From contig NC_057762.1 in NCBI RefSeq assembly GCF_010389155.1, positions 28,022,055 to 28,086,054 on the forward strand: a stretch of 64,000 nt of DNA. The letters run 5' to 3'. Of this stretch, positions 35,670 through 48,537 are shown one piece after another. The first letter of the stretch is position 1. Each line of letters begins with the position of its first letter. Both the position numbers and the translations under genes were made by a program. This stretch comes from Erigeron canadensis. Its lineage: Eukaryota; Streptophyta; Magnoliopsida; Asterales; Asteraceae. The notes beneath the pieces were generated by a model. It was not told the DNA's origin. It did not search any database and saw only the letters and a program-made list of their open reading frames with translations.

Positions 35670-35673
<4 letters not shown>
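34660..35673. other. Intergenic, no recognised feature
   Basis: AT-rich; nothing gene-like. Confidence 0.4.

Positions 35674-35747
<74 letters not shown>
35674..35747. repeat. (AAT)n microsatellite, about 24 units
   Basis: An uninterrupted AAT trinucleotide run. The poly-Asn reading frame across it is not a gene. Confidence 0.95.
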
Positions 35748-35748
<1 letters not shown>

Positions 35749-36249
35749 TCGGGTTTAGAAATTATCAATGACAGTGTTGAGAAGGCGGAGTTTAGCTTAG
35801 GTGAGTAACAACTTTGGGAATGTCAACCTTTAACATTGATCTACAATTTTGGAGCATGTGGTGATAAAAAAGTTGCGCTCTATTAAACAACATAACATAA
35901 ATTTTCGAAATTAATGATAAATAATTTAGCTTCTAAATATGCATGACTATTGTGATTACTATTATAAAGGAATTTGAAAAAAAATATAACGTTTTTACAT
36001 ACAATTATATTATCAATGTACTGTATATTTACCCAAGTAAAGAAAAACCCTTTTTTTTCTATTCTATTAAAAATAAAACAACTTAAAATTTTTACTCTAC
36101 CATTAGAAAGGATTATCTCAAAAATAATGTTTCCAACCAAGTGATGTACTTCCAAATAAGAGACCTATGATAACAAAGTCAATGTTTGTATGTATTATTT
36201 ATTTATTAATATTTTGTAGGAACAAAATTACAAAAATACCATTAAAAAA

Positions 36250-38060
36250 CTTTACATTGTACCAAAATTGGAGTGGGGACTCCATCCATGGTTATATTCC
36301 ATAAATTTTGCAAAGTTATTCTATAATAAAATCTAAACTCCATACTAATGCGTTGTCTATGATGGATTCTAACTCGGCAATTCAAAATATTTATAATTTT
36401 TCTCTATTTCGATTGATAAAGATCACAACTTCATTTTTTTTGTGGAACGGGTAAGGGAGGAGGGGGGGTCAAACTTGAAAAATGAAATGTGATGGATCTA
36501 CTGGAAGGCAATTGTCATGTAAAAAAATGGGTGGTTTAAGTTTGGGTAGTCTAGATACTCTTAATTTAGCATTGATATGTACAAATGAATATGACATGTG
36601 GTTCAAAATCTTAATTACGTTAGGTTTAAAATCATCAATGTGATTCATAGTTTTGAGTTTGTGCTCTTGTGTAAAACAAACAGTAATATTATATGGGCAA
36701 ATATATGTTCCTCATTCTCTGATGCACACTCGATTGCTAGCCCCTTAAGATGTTATTAAAGAACAGTTGGGAGTGAAAATAAGACAAGATTCACAAAATT
36801 GGAGTGGGGACTCCATCCAAGATTATATTTCATAAATTTTGCAAAGTTATTATAAAATAAAATCTAAACTCAATACTAATGCGTTGTCTATGATATATTC
36901 TAACGCGGTAATTCAAAGTATCTAATATATATTATTTTCCTCTATTTCGATTGATAAAGATCACAACTTCAATTTTTTTTGGTGGAAGTGGAAAGGGAGG
37001 CGGGGGGGGGGGGGTTGAACTCGAAAAATGAAATGTAATGAATCTACTAGAAGACAATTGTCAAGTAAAAAAGTGGGTGGTTTAGGTTTTGGTGGTCAAG
37101 ATACTTTTAACTTAGCATTGATATGTACAAATGGATATGACACGTGGTTCAAAATCTGAATTACGTTAGGTTTAAGATCATCAGTGTGATTCATGATTTT
37201 GAGTCTGTGTTCCTGTGTAAACAATTGGTAATAATATATGGAAAAATATATGTTCCTCATTCTCTGATGCACACTCGATTGCTAGCCCACTTAAGATGTT
37301 ATTAAAGAACAGTTGGGAGTGAAAATAAGATAAGATTCACCAAATTGGAGTGAGGACTCCATCCATGGTTAGATTTCATAAACTTTGCAAAGTTATTATA
37401 GAATATAATCTAAACTCAATACTAATGTGTTGTTTATGATGGATTCTAACTCGGCAATTCAAAGTATTTATGATATATTATTTTTCTCTATTTTGATTGA
37501 TAAGGATCACAACTTCATTTTTTTGGTGGAAGGAATAAGGGAGAAGGGGGGGGGGTCGAACTCGGAAAATGAAATGTAATGGATCTACTGATAGAGAATT
37601 GTCAAGTAAAAAAGTCGGTGGTTTAGGTTTTGGTGGTCTGTATACTCTTAATTTAGCATTGATATGTACAAATGAATATAACATGTGGTTCAAAATCTGA
37701 ATTACGTTACATTTAAAATCATCAATATGATTCATGGTTCTGAGTCTGAGTTCCCGTGTAAACAAATGGTAATAAAATATGGAAAAATATATGTTCCTCA
37801 TTCTTTGAGGCACACTTGATTGCTAGCCCTCTTAAGATATTATTAAAGAATAGTTGGGAGTGAAAATAAGACAAGATTTTAGAATGATCATTGGCTTGAT
37901 GGTGGCAATCTCGCAACTCGGTTAAGAAGGTTGTATGTCTTTGCACCATCTAAAGAATGTGTCATGTGTGATATTTTTATGATTTGACATAAAAATCCGA
38001 ATGACATCGAGATATTTGTGATGACATGGATAAGCAATAACTTTTGGTATTGAATAATTT
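36250..38060 (+). pseudogene. LINE reverse-transcriptase fragment, tandemly triplicated
   Basis: Three tandem copies start at about 36267, 36798 and 37344 (periods 531 and 546 bp). Each encodes, with breaks, the late part of a plant LINE reverse transcriptase: an SLFRL-type segment, then GGL..GSLDTLNLALI. The third copy continues past the repeat into RFxNDHWLDGGNLATRLRRL, as in the region before the LINE zinc-binding domain. Each copy contains stops, and a G-run of variable length occurs in each. Several short minus-strand frames here are shadows. Confidence 0.75.
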
Positions 38061-38217
38061 ATTTAATCAGTAAGACTTAATGAGTAACACAATAAGTGTT
38101 TGTAAAATTATCAAGGTAAAAAAAACAAATGTTAATAAAATGAAATGGAATATTTTAATTTATCAACTATTAATTAAGAAAATAGTATTTTAGATATATA
38201 TAAGTATAAAAATATAT

Positions 38218-38249
38218 TTACCCGCATATTACGCGGGACAATAATCTAG
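38218..38249 (+). mobile_element. Helitron 3' terminus
   Basis: Hairpin CCCGCATATTACGCGGG, then ACAATAATCTAG followed by T. It is almost the same as the minus-strand end at 28794. The 5' end is not identified; it may lie beyond the LINE block. Confidence 0.6.
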
Positions 38250-38800
38250 TTTCATATATATGTTACTTGGTGTAATTTGTTCTGAGGATTGACTAATATA
38301 TATCTACTTTCTAATATTAAGATATAAAATATTTACAAAATTTTTTTATAACTATGTTATATATATACTTGAAGGTGATCAAAGAAAAAATAAAATGTCA
38401 GGTTTGTAGTTTTTTCAAAACAAAAGATATAGAAAGGTATTTATGTTTTTATTGTTAGTTTGTGTAATTGTTTTTATTTTATTATTTATTCTTTCAATTA
38501 TTTAAATATTAATGTTTTTTTATTATTATTATGTCAGTTTTTTTTTCTTTTATAATAAATGTATGTATTTTTTTTATATGGTTCATCTAGTTTGTTTGTA
38601 AAAGAATCTCCAATGATTATCTATCTAATTAAGCTGATTGTTATCTTCTATGATATTAGAACTTAGAAGACTATTGGTTGATTTATGGATGGATAACATA
38701 CACTAGTACCAATATACAAGTACATAAAAATTTGCAGGAGAGGATCCAGAGATAACAGGAAAATAAACAAGCTCCCACCAAAAACACCAAGTCAGCATTC
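38250..38800. other. Intergenic, upstream of ATPase gene
   Basis: AT-rich with poly(T) stretches; no element recognised. Confidence 0.4.
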
Positions 38801-38807
38801 TATAAAA
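38801..38807 (+). promoter_or_regulatory. Candidate TATA box of the AAA ATPase gene
   Basis: TATAAAA lies 266 bp before the start codon. The following 230 bp are pyrimidine-rich with CTCTCTATAA-type leader sequence and no intron is needed to reach the ATG. Confidence 0.45.
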
Positions 38808-39066
38808 AGTCAGCAGTGGAATTCCACCAATCAAAAAACACGCCCACAACTTCTCCTTTTCCTCTCTCTATAATTTACATACATACAAATATTTATATCT
38901 ATATATATAATCTTCCCACTCTAATAAATCCGTCCAAAACAACTCAACCAACATCTTCTTTTCATAGTTTTCAAATCTGGGTACACATACAAAAGTACTT
39001 ATACATATATATATATACAACCATAAATCTTTTCATAGAATTTAAAGTGTTGGGTCTTTTAAGGAC

Positions 39067-42000
39067 ATGGAACAGAAGCACATTTTGTTGTCTGCATTGA
39101 GTGTTGGTGTGGGTGTGGGTGTTGGCCTTGGAGTAAACAAGTGGAGTGGCGGCTGTGTTGAAGACGGCGGCGTCACGGCGGCGCAGATTGAGCAGGAGCT
39201 TCTCCGGCTTGTTGTGCGTGTGGATAATGATGATAAGGATACATTTAAGGAATTTCCTTATTATATAAGGTGAAAAACGTTTTGTTTTTTTTTAGTTGCA
39301 TAATTTGATATTTAATTTTATAGATTTATATAAGTGATTATTTAGTTAGTGTTGATGCTTATTAATTCTTCAAATCTTAATGTTAAGTTTTTATATTTTT
39401 ATGCAAAGTTTTGGAAAGCTTAGGTAGAGCTGACAGTACCTAAGATAGGTAAAGCAGGGGATTATGTAAAATTCAGGGTTTGTGTATGTTTATCAAATTC
39501 AAAGGTTTAATTTGTAACTTTTTTTAACATGGCAGTACCTAAGATAGGTAAAGCGGCGCAGTACAGATCATTTTCCCATAAAATAATTGTTCATTATCAA
39601 AAAAAAATATAGTAAAACTGGTGCAGTGTAAAAAAGTTTCATTTTTTTGGTCACTATCTTAGCTGGCTGCTAGGAGGGCCTGATTTACTTGGTTGGGAGT
39701 TGGGACGGTTTGACGTGGGACCGGTTCACTAAAAAAAAATCAACAAATTAAATTTTGATAGGGAGTACCATATAGTCATTTTATTGTTCATTTGTTAACA
39801 TATCTATCTTCTTGTGATATTTTTACAATCTAGAACCTCTACAGTATTTGACAAGAATTTGTAAGCATGTTAGACTGGGTTTGAACTTTTCATAAGCTTT
39901 GTGATAACACAAGTCATATCATATGTATAGTCCTTGATTTGCACTTATAAGTTATAACAATTTAATCTAAGTTCGGTACAAGCCATGTGCTGTATACTTT
40001 GTCAACAGTAACTTCCCATGAGGGTGTTGCCAGTTCCTTCTTTCAATTAGTACAATCTTCTAGTTTAATCTTTTTACAAAAAAAAACATAATGGTTGATT
40101 TTCAAAGCGGTATTACTTTAACGATTTTGCTAACCTTATATATATGCAGTAAAAAGTTGTACATGGCACCCTCATAAGTAATTATCAGCAGGGTCTAGAA
40201 TACTTTACTACGTGTTAACCGTAGACCTAAAGGGCCATGGTCAGCAAAATTCGTACTTTAAAACTTGGTCATTGTAAGTTGTAACTTGTATTGCCTGAAA
40301 GCACTTTATTAAGTTAATAAGTCGTGACACTAATTAAAATGTTAATGCTGTTGGCTAGGATTGCTGTCTAATGTCTATTCTTATACCAAACTAACTGGTA
40401 ACTATTCCAACAACTTCTGTAAAATGTAATGACAGCGAACGGACAAGGTGGTTGTTGACAAGTGCAGCATTTGTTTATCTAAAACACCTGGATGTTTCTA
40501 AGCATACCAGAAATCTTTCACCTGCAAGTAGAGCGATACTGCTCTCAGGACCTGCCGGTAAGCAACTTCTTCCCATTTCCCAGAATTCTAATGTTTATTA
40601 AGTTATATAGCTCAATTGTGGCCTAATTGAATTACACATGTTTTTATCTAAATGTTGTCGTCCAAAGAATTTTATCACCAAAAGTTAGCAAAGGCTCTAT
40701 CACATGAGTTTGAAGCAAAATTGCTAGTGTTAGACATGGTTGACTTTTCTAGAAAGGTGATTACATGACTATCAACTTTTTTTTTCCTTCTATTTCAGAT
40801 AGTATAATGTTTTGCTAATGTTTAGCGTTAAACCGCAGATGCAGAGCAAGTATGGTACATCTAAAAAAGACTCGGTAAGGGCAACATTATGTTTCAGGAA
40901 GCATATCACTTTTATTTACTGAGATTATATTGAAAAGTTTTGAAATAGAAAGAATTAGTGCCGTTTGAATATGAATAATATCTGATAGAGTTTCTCTGTA
41001 TAGTCTGTCACAAGATCCATCTCTGATATGGCATTGGAACGGATGTCCAGTTTACTTGGATCGTTCTCTGTGTCACAAGAAGATGGTGGAGGTATGTATA
41101 GAGTCAAAAATGTTGTATTTTATGTTCTTAGAACAACTTCATATGATATGATTGGCTGGAAATTTTCAGGATGTAAGAGAAGAAATGGCTCAGCTACCAA
41201 ATCCAGGTATGGTTTCCAAGCTAAAATCATCCAATTACAAAATATCCACTTTGGTTCTATTTATAACGTGACTCGTTAACTTTGCAGGAATACAGAATTC
41301 AAAAATTCCACCGTCACTTCAGATACTACTTCTCTTAGTTCACAGTCCTCTTCTTCAAATTTAGGTTGGCGTTTTGATCTTTTAATATTTCATTAACACA
41401 CACACACGCACGTAGGTAATAGCTAAGGTTTGAAATGACTCAACATAGGAAGTCCAGGAATGATGATGCGCGTTAAGTAAGTGCATCAGATGCACCGAAG
41501 TATAAAACTTAAGTGAGCCAGATGGATCAAATTGCAAAAATTAAGTGAGTCGGATGTATCAGGTATAAAAAGTAAGTACATCAGATGCATCAAAATGTAA
41601 AATAGGCGCATCATCTTTTCTAAACTTCTTAAGTACATCAGAAGCCTTCTACTGGAACATACCCTATGGTTACTAATATTTTAAGAATGTGTTTATATGT
41701 TACTGATCTTGTGAATTATGTTTACTCGCTATAGCCACTCTCAAGCATGTGAGCAGCTGCCCTTTTGATGAAAAAGTATTTTTGCAGACACTATACAAGG
41801 TAAACTCCACTTGTGGCTTCAGACGTCGCTCAAAATAATATATAACATCATTGCTTACTTGCAGGTTTTAGTCTCTTTCTCTGAAACAAACGGAATCATT
41901 CTCTATGTCAGGGACGTAGAGAGGTTTCTTAAATCACAACGGACATATGAATTGTTTGATAGAATGTTAAAGAAGCTATCAGGGTCAACATTAGTTATTG

Positions 42001-44483
42001 GTTCCCGGATATTGGACCCACGTGATGAAATTGTTGATGTCGATGAAAAAATCGCCAGCTTATTTCCTTACAATATTGATATCAACCCACCTGAAGACGA
42101 GTCTCATCTCAAAGACTGGACAGCACAATTGGAAAAGCAAATGAAGGACATCCGGTTTCAGGAAAACAAAAATCATATTGCCGAGGTGTTAGCTGCAAAT
42201 GATCTTGAGTGTGATGATCTAGGTTCAATTTGTCACGTTGACACAATGTTTATCAGTAATTACATACAAGAGATAGTGATATCTGCAATTTCTCATCACT
42301 TAATGAGTCACAAAGATCCTGAATATCGAAATGGAAAGCTCGTCATATCGTCTACCAGGTACGTATTCTTTTTTTCATCAATAAAGACTGATCAAAATGC
42401 TATCCATTACTGATATTACCATCTCACAGTTTGTCACATGGATTGAGCATTTTCCAAGAGGATAATTGTGGTGGAAAAGATACTTTAAAGCTGGAGACAA
42501 ATGCCGAAACATCAAAGGTTTGATATATTTCTTACAAAAGTTTCATTCAATATAATGGCTCGTCATGCCAACTTTATCTTGTACTTTCTATAGGGGTCAG
42601 AAGGTGATGAAAATGTTGCATCAAAGTCAGATAACAAAAATGAGACCGAAAAACCAGTTCCTCCAAAACCGGTATGCAACTCTAAATCTTACTTATCAGT
42701 TATATAGTGTAAATCAAACCTCTTGATACTTTCCATCCAGTGGTATGACAACAAATTTCATGGTTTACATCACATCGCCAGGAAGTTCCGGACAATGAGT
42801 TTGAAAAACGTATAAGACCAGAGGTTGTACCTTCCAGTGAGATTGGTGTAACATTTGCAGACATTGGGGCCCTTGATGAAATAAAAGAGTCCCTACAGGA
42901 GTTAGTTATGCTTCCACTTAAAAGACCAGATCTTTTCAATGGCGGACTTCTTAAACCTTGCCGTGGTATATTATTATTTGGCCCTCCAGGTACCGGAAAA
43001 ACAATGCTAGCTAAAGCAATTGCTAATGAAGCTGGAGCAAGTTTCATAAATGTGTCGATGTCAACCATCACTTCAAAATGGTTTGGGGAAGATGAGAAGA
43101 ACGTGCGAGCTTTATTCACTCTTGCAGCAAAGGTTTCTCCAACTATAATTTTTGTAGATGAGGTTGATAGCATGCTTGGGCAAAGAACAAGAGTGGGAGA
43201 ACATGAAGCTATGCGGAAAATAAAAAACGAGTTCATGTCACATTGGGATGGATTATTGACTAAACCTGGTGAGCGGATTCTTGTTCTTGCAGCCACTAAT
43301 AGACCATTTGATCTTGATGAAGCCATTATTAGGCGGTTTGAACGCAGGTATATTTGCTTTCTTTTTCAACCTTCATGGTTCTTCAAATGATATCTTATAG
43401 TTAGAGGTGACAACATGGGTGGGTTGGGTGACTAGTCATTTTTAGTACGACTTAAAACAAAATGGATTGGGGTTGCCCGACATTCAATTTTGAAAATCTA
43501 TACACACTTAGCGTTTTATCTATGATGACAATATAATACTACTACAAACACTTGTCAATCCATTAGACATTGGCAACTTTCATCCCGGACAAGTAGTAAG
43601 GTGGTCAAAGAACACATAGTTTCCAAAAAGTATAGACTGGGTAAATAAACTTTTCGGAGAGTCTTGAAATCACCCATCCACATATGAATGGTTTGAATGG
43701 TTGTTCACACATGTTTTTTATTAATCTTGAATTTCAATAGCAATTTGATAGAAAGAAACATTGCTTAGAAGCGCCATAAATGTTTGATGTACAGAATCAT
43801 GGTGGATCTACCATCAGTAGAGAACAGAGAAACGATATTGAAAACTCTCTTAGCAAAAGAAAAGGTGGAAAATTTAGACTTTAAGGAGCTTGCAGTAATG
43901 ACAGAAGGATTTAGTGGAAGTGACCTTAAGGTTTGTTTTCTTTTACCGAATTCAAGATATACAAAAATCAACAAGGAACGTTGGCATTAACTACTCATAC
44001 AGAATTTATGTGTAACAGCAGCCTATCGACCAGTGAGAGAGCTAATGCAGCAAGAGAGACAAAAGGATATTGTAAGTTGTTACTTGGTGTTATACCTTAT
44101 TTTGGCTTTTAATGTACAAATGAATAAACTTAGTTATATTCATTCTTTCGTTTTATTTGGAAGGACAACAAGGCACGCGACGAAGCACAAAGTGAGAAGA
44201 AAGAAGATAGTGAAAGTGTTATTACACTGAGACCATTAAACATGGAAGATATGAGGCAGGCAAAGACTCAAGTAATATCATTTGATCCTTAATTTAGTAA
44301 TCAAAATATATTCAGTTTAGAAAACAAAAATGTTGGTCAAAAAACTGATAATTCGTCGATTGGTGACAGGTGGCAGCTAGTTTTGCGGGTGAGGGGTGCG
44401 TAATGGGTGAGCTGAAACAATGGAATGATTTGTATGGGGAAGGTGGTTCGAGAAAGAAAGAGCAATTAAGTTACTTCCTGTAA
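39067..44483 (+). CDS. DAA1: AAA-type ATPase, DAA1/Msp1-like
   Basis: Sixteen exons joined in frame give 789 residues: 39067-39269, 40436-40557, 40668-40756, 40839-40874, 41004-41091, 41170-41206, 41288-41364, 41735-41799, 41865-42358, 42430-42517, 42594-42671, 42782-43347, 43795-43930, 44003-44071, 44164-44271, 44370-44483. All use GT-AG. The N-terminus ([16 protein letters not shown]) has a short hydrophobic Val/Gly segment, a likely membrane anchor. The AAA module has Walker A GPPGTGKT (526-533), Walker B IIFVDE (581-586), sensor-1 TNRP (631-634) and arginine fingers in RRFERR (643-648). The C-terminus KEQLSYFL is typical. It closely resembles Arabidopsis At1g64110, DUO1-ACTIVATED ATPASE 1 (from memory), which is slightly longer. 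It belongs to the meiotic/Msp1 clade of protein-remodelling ATPases; the substrate is unknown. Intron 1 carries a MITE. Confidence 0.93.
39411..39578. mobile_element. MITE relic in ATPase intron 1
   Basis: Homologous in reverse to 4569-4740. AGTACCTAAGATAGGTAAAG occurs twice (from about 39432 and from 39535), and the element ends near ATCATTTTCCCA. No clear target duplication remains. Confidence 0.55.
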
Positions 44484-44818
44484 ATCAAAATCAGTGAAAC
44501 GGCAACGTTCATCTAGAAAGGGTGATGCAGACCGACTACATACTGGAATGTGAAATGTAACATAATTTATGTCCTGATAATTGATGTACCACATTTGAAA
44601 TGAATCTGGGCGGGGAAAATTGGTCTGTTTGTGATTTGAAAGTAAAGAATGAGGAACAAATGAAAACTATCATGTCATGTAAATTGGGGATTGGAATTTG
44701 TTTAGTCATATTTCATTGTAAATTATATGGGTTGATTATTGGTTAACTTGTTCGGTTGTTCTAGCTTAACTCTCTTAAGATCATAGCTTAACTCTCTTAA
44801 GATCAGCAGTTTCATTTA
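44484..44818. other. 3' flank of AAA ATPase gene
   Basis: Probable 3' UTR. A 24-bp direct tandem containing TAGCTTAACTCTCTTAAGAT occurs twice at about 44763-44808. Confidence 0.45.
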
Positions 44819-45540
44819 TGGGAAAATCTCATATGTGCCACTCTTAAGTCACAAAATATCACCAATTAAATTTTGAAATATCACATGTCATTTCTAATAC
44901 CCTCAAATAGTGATGAACAAAAACCGGTTTCTACCCAACCCGACCCGAAACCGAACCCGAACCGGTTTTTCGGTCAACGGAACCAAAACCGGGTTTGACC
45001 CAACCCGACCCGGTTTGAAACCGGTTTGGGGTCAAACTTTGACCGGTTATTGACCGGGTTTGACTCGGTTTTTTTGACCAAAAACCGAACCCGACCCGAA
45101 CTCAACCCGATTTCTAACCGAAAATAAAACCCGAAAACCCAAACCGGTTTGAACCGCCGGGTTCGGTCAAACCCGAACCGGTTTGGGTCAAACCCGGTTG
45201 TTGACCAGTTTCGGGTTCAGTTTCTTTTTCGGGTTTGGGTTCCAACCCGGTTTTTTTGTACACCTCTACCCTCAAATATCAAATATGCCTTTATTAAATA
45301 ATAAATATCATATGAGCCTAAAAACATTATTAAATATTATATATGGGGTCATTATTTTTACTTAAAAATGACATATTTGATATATTGATAGATTATGAAT
45401 GACATATATGATACTTTATTATTCAATAATGACATATTTGATATATTGATAAATTAGAAATGACATATGATACTTCAAAATTTAACTAGGCAAATACGAT
45501 ATTTTGTGACTTACCAATGGCATATATGAAATTTTCTCTT
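44819..45540. mobile_element. MITE, split by a second MITE
   Basis: Outer arms run from GGGAAAATCTCATATGTGCC to, inverted, GAGAAAATTTCATATATGCC, pairing for about 80 bp with shared AAGTCACAAAATATC. The left arm is interrupted at 44907 by the hAT MITE below, which places that insertion later. Confidence 0.6.
44908..45268. mobile_element. hAT MITE rich in AACCGGGTT motifs
   Basis: Ends are TAGTGATGAACAAAAA and, inverted, TAGAGGTGTACAAAAA. CCCTCAAA flanks both sides perfectly (44900-44907 and 45269-45276). The interior is dense with ACCCGACCCG, AACCGGTTT and inverted forms. It resembles 19831-20483 in design but not in sequence detail. Confidence 0.85.
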
Positions 45541-46494
45541 TATTTATTACTAATTAGTTTCACAAGTCCATTGAACTCAAAATCGATTTATAAACGCTTA
45601 TTGCAGTTTTTGCCAACGGCTACAATGGATTTTCACGGAATTCTTGACTTAGATGTCAAAATTCATATTTTCAATATAGATCATGAATGAAGTAGATCGC
45701 AACATCAACCAAGGAATGAAGGAAAGATAGGCATGGTTCTAAGCAAACACTTATCTAAATCTCAGGCAAATTCTGATTTCTACTACTATATAAAACATTA
45801 TCATGCGAGACCCTTTCAATTTAAAGACAACGGTCATTTTATTAACGAGAGGGGAAATCGACCCAATAAATGCTTGATCTAATCTCACCATTGCATTTCA
45901 TATATGCTATCAAACATCCTTTGTTTCCGTCTTATATAAACCGTCACAATCCACACAATTTTTCCTAACTTTCTTAGTGATCCGAAATTGGCTAACACTT
46001 CCCCATAGTCATGTCATTAGAAATGATGAAATTTTAGATGCAGACTACAACTTACAATTGAATGGAATCTGGAAGGTGTATTAGGCTATCTCAAGCATAG
46101 ATAGATTGGCACCCTTTTAATCTTTTATTATATTTGGGCCTCTCGGTCCTCAAGACTCCTTAGTCACTTTCTACTTATATGTATGTGCCTAGTTGATACC
46201 ATTCTTATTTGCTTATATGACTTGCTCGGAGGGGTTAAGAGGAGTTCTTGCACATGACACTCATAATTGTTGCTCCCATCCCACATGCTTGGTTTTATGC
46301 AGGGTTATGTTTATTATGTTTTTAGATTGATGTTAATATGTTCAAATGGGTTTCTATTTACTATATATTGTTGGATTTTGCCCTAAAACGTGCTTAGTTG
46401 TATGTTTGCTATTTTTTTCTACTCTTAATGTACTCAGGTTATACTTGACCGACATGTATAGTTATTAAACTCTTAACAGTCTCTTGTTCTCTTC
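45541..46494. other. Intergenic, no recognised feature
   Basis: No gene or element seen. Confidence 0.4.
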
Positions 46495-46615
46495 TCGTTT
46501 GGTCAGAGGTCCTTATGGAAGCAGTCGTTCTACCTCTAGGTAGGGGCAAGACCGTCTACATCCCACCTCCCCCACACCCCGTAAATAAGGATTGGGTCTT
46601 CTTGTTGTAACACTA
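46495..46615 (+). mobile_element. SINE, 3' part only
   Basis: GGAAGCAGTCGTTCTACC, CTAGGTAGGGGCAAGACC and CTACATCCCACCTCCCCC match the 3' body of 30059-30325. The tRNA-like head is absent, so the copy is 5'-truncated. Confidence 0.7.
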
Positions 46616-48000
46616 AGGATGTCCTTATGCGACATTGAGTTGCTACATCATATCCTTACAAATCCTTAAAAGCCTTTAATTTTACCTTCTACCATACAAA
46701 CATATTTATATTCTCGAGTTTTTATTAAAGGAAAAGAGAGGAGAAGATTGGATATGAGAATAAAAGATAAAAAAAATTATATATAAAATGCATTTTTGAG
46801 TTTTATCATCTAAAAGAAAGGAAAGTGAATAAAAGGATTTAAATGCATTCTTGAGTTAAAAGAAAATGATAAGAAAGAATAAAATAATGCAAATTTATAT
46901 TTATAGCCTCATAGTTATTATAACCTATATAAAAGTTTGGAGGATATATTGATAAATTTACAACTTATCCCTCCAAATCATGTCAAATATGGAGAGAAAG
47001 TTTTTTGCTCCAAAACCCCCTACTTTTCCTTTCTATCACTTTCTTTTCTTTTAATAAAAAAAATTCAAGAATACAAAAACATAAAATTTCTTTTCCTTCC
47101 TTTCCTTATTACATAAAAATAAAACTCGAGAATGCAACCTTATATCCTTATTTCATAAACAAATAAAAAAATTATTACCGTGGATATCTTAAGGATGCCT
47201 AAAAACATTTAACTATGGACAAATACTCTAAGACAAGTAAAGACGTAAATACTTCAATGTTATGAACGAGGAAGAACAATTGAAGGTATTGAAAGAAGTG
47301 TAAAAACACTCCCATTATGCCAATTTTTTTTCTTGACTTCATAGTTATTTACTCCTAGTCCCTATTATGACCATACATTTTATATGTAATTATTATTATT
47401 ATATGTCAAATCCAAAGGTAAGAAATTTCTCCAAAAAACAAATAGAAGGTAGTAGATAGTGACGCTGTTTGGTTTCCTTTGTTCGATACATTCTTGTTTT
47501 TCGCATGTGGAAAGTTAGGTAGTTTTCTTTTCAAAACCAGTGAACCATGTGCAATATGTCAAGCACAAAAGAAACCGTCCTATTGTGACCCCAAGTGCTT
47601 GTGTCAGTAGTGGTACTAAAGTAATGTCTTTTTCATTTTTTTAAAGTAAGGAGCCACTCAAGCCACAATCCTAATTCCTAACAGAGTGGAGCAAAGGAAA
47701 AGGAACCACTAACCTAGAAGAAGCACATCACACGACTTGATCATCCCCGTGTGGAGCTCTCCCACACAGCCATCGTGCCGTCAAAGGACTGAAACAAGCC
47801 ACCATCTCATAATGTACCAGCAAAGGATTTGCCACATACTTTGTCCTACAGCAATAAATTTAGACCTCGGCTTAGGTAAAGGCTAACAGATGCTATTTGT
47901 TTACACCCTATCATGTTCGTCTTACAAACACACGTGTATGTATGTAACTCCAAACCAGGAAAAAAACTGTTGAACACTCGAACAAGAGCATTATAGCCAC
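46616..48000. other. Intergenic between ATPase and reticulon genes
   Basis: AT-rich until about 47450, then a more mixed composition (47640-47870) with no open frame of note. Transcription units on each side converge here. Confidence 0.4.
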
Positions 48001-48537
48001 GTAGTATTTAAGCTTCCTTTATTCTCATAAACAAAGTAATCAGTTTGTAACTTTGCCACAGATTGTGGCATCATGCTCTGAAATTGTAGATTCACATCTC
48101 TTCAAAATTAACACTACAGAAACCTTCTGTAGAAAATTTTAATGCAATCACAAGCATATCCATACATTCAACATTATAACATGGTTTATCTCACCACAGT
48201 GGCAAAATAGAAAATTAAACTGAATTAAGCTAGAGTGCCGGACCAGTAAAAGAATACAAAATTATATCCCTTTCCATTCATAGGCTTTTCAAAACTAAAC
48301 AACTGGGCAAAGCAAGAACCATACATTGGCTTCTGCCCACAGTTGCGGTGTAAAGGGAACTTTAAACGTCTAAAAACTCCATTACATGATTACTGAAATT
48401 GTTTAATTTATCATGGATTCACCCAAATGTATAAGGGAATCAATGAATAAGATGGTTCCTAGTTTAACAATACCACAACAAACAAGTAGAAAGACCCATC
48501 TAGTCACCTGAGACTAGTAGCGCTGCTTGATCATCAT

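Noticed and set aside
35550..35771. Open frame with a long poly-Asn run
   Set aside because: It is the (AAT)n microsatellite read in one frame.
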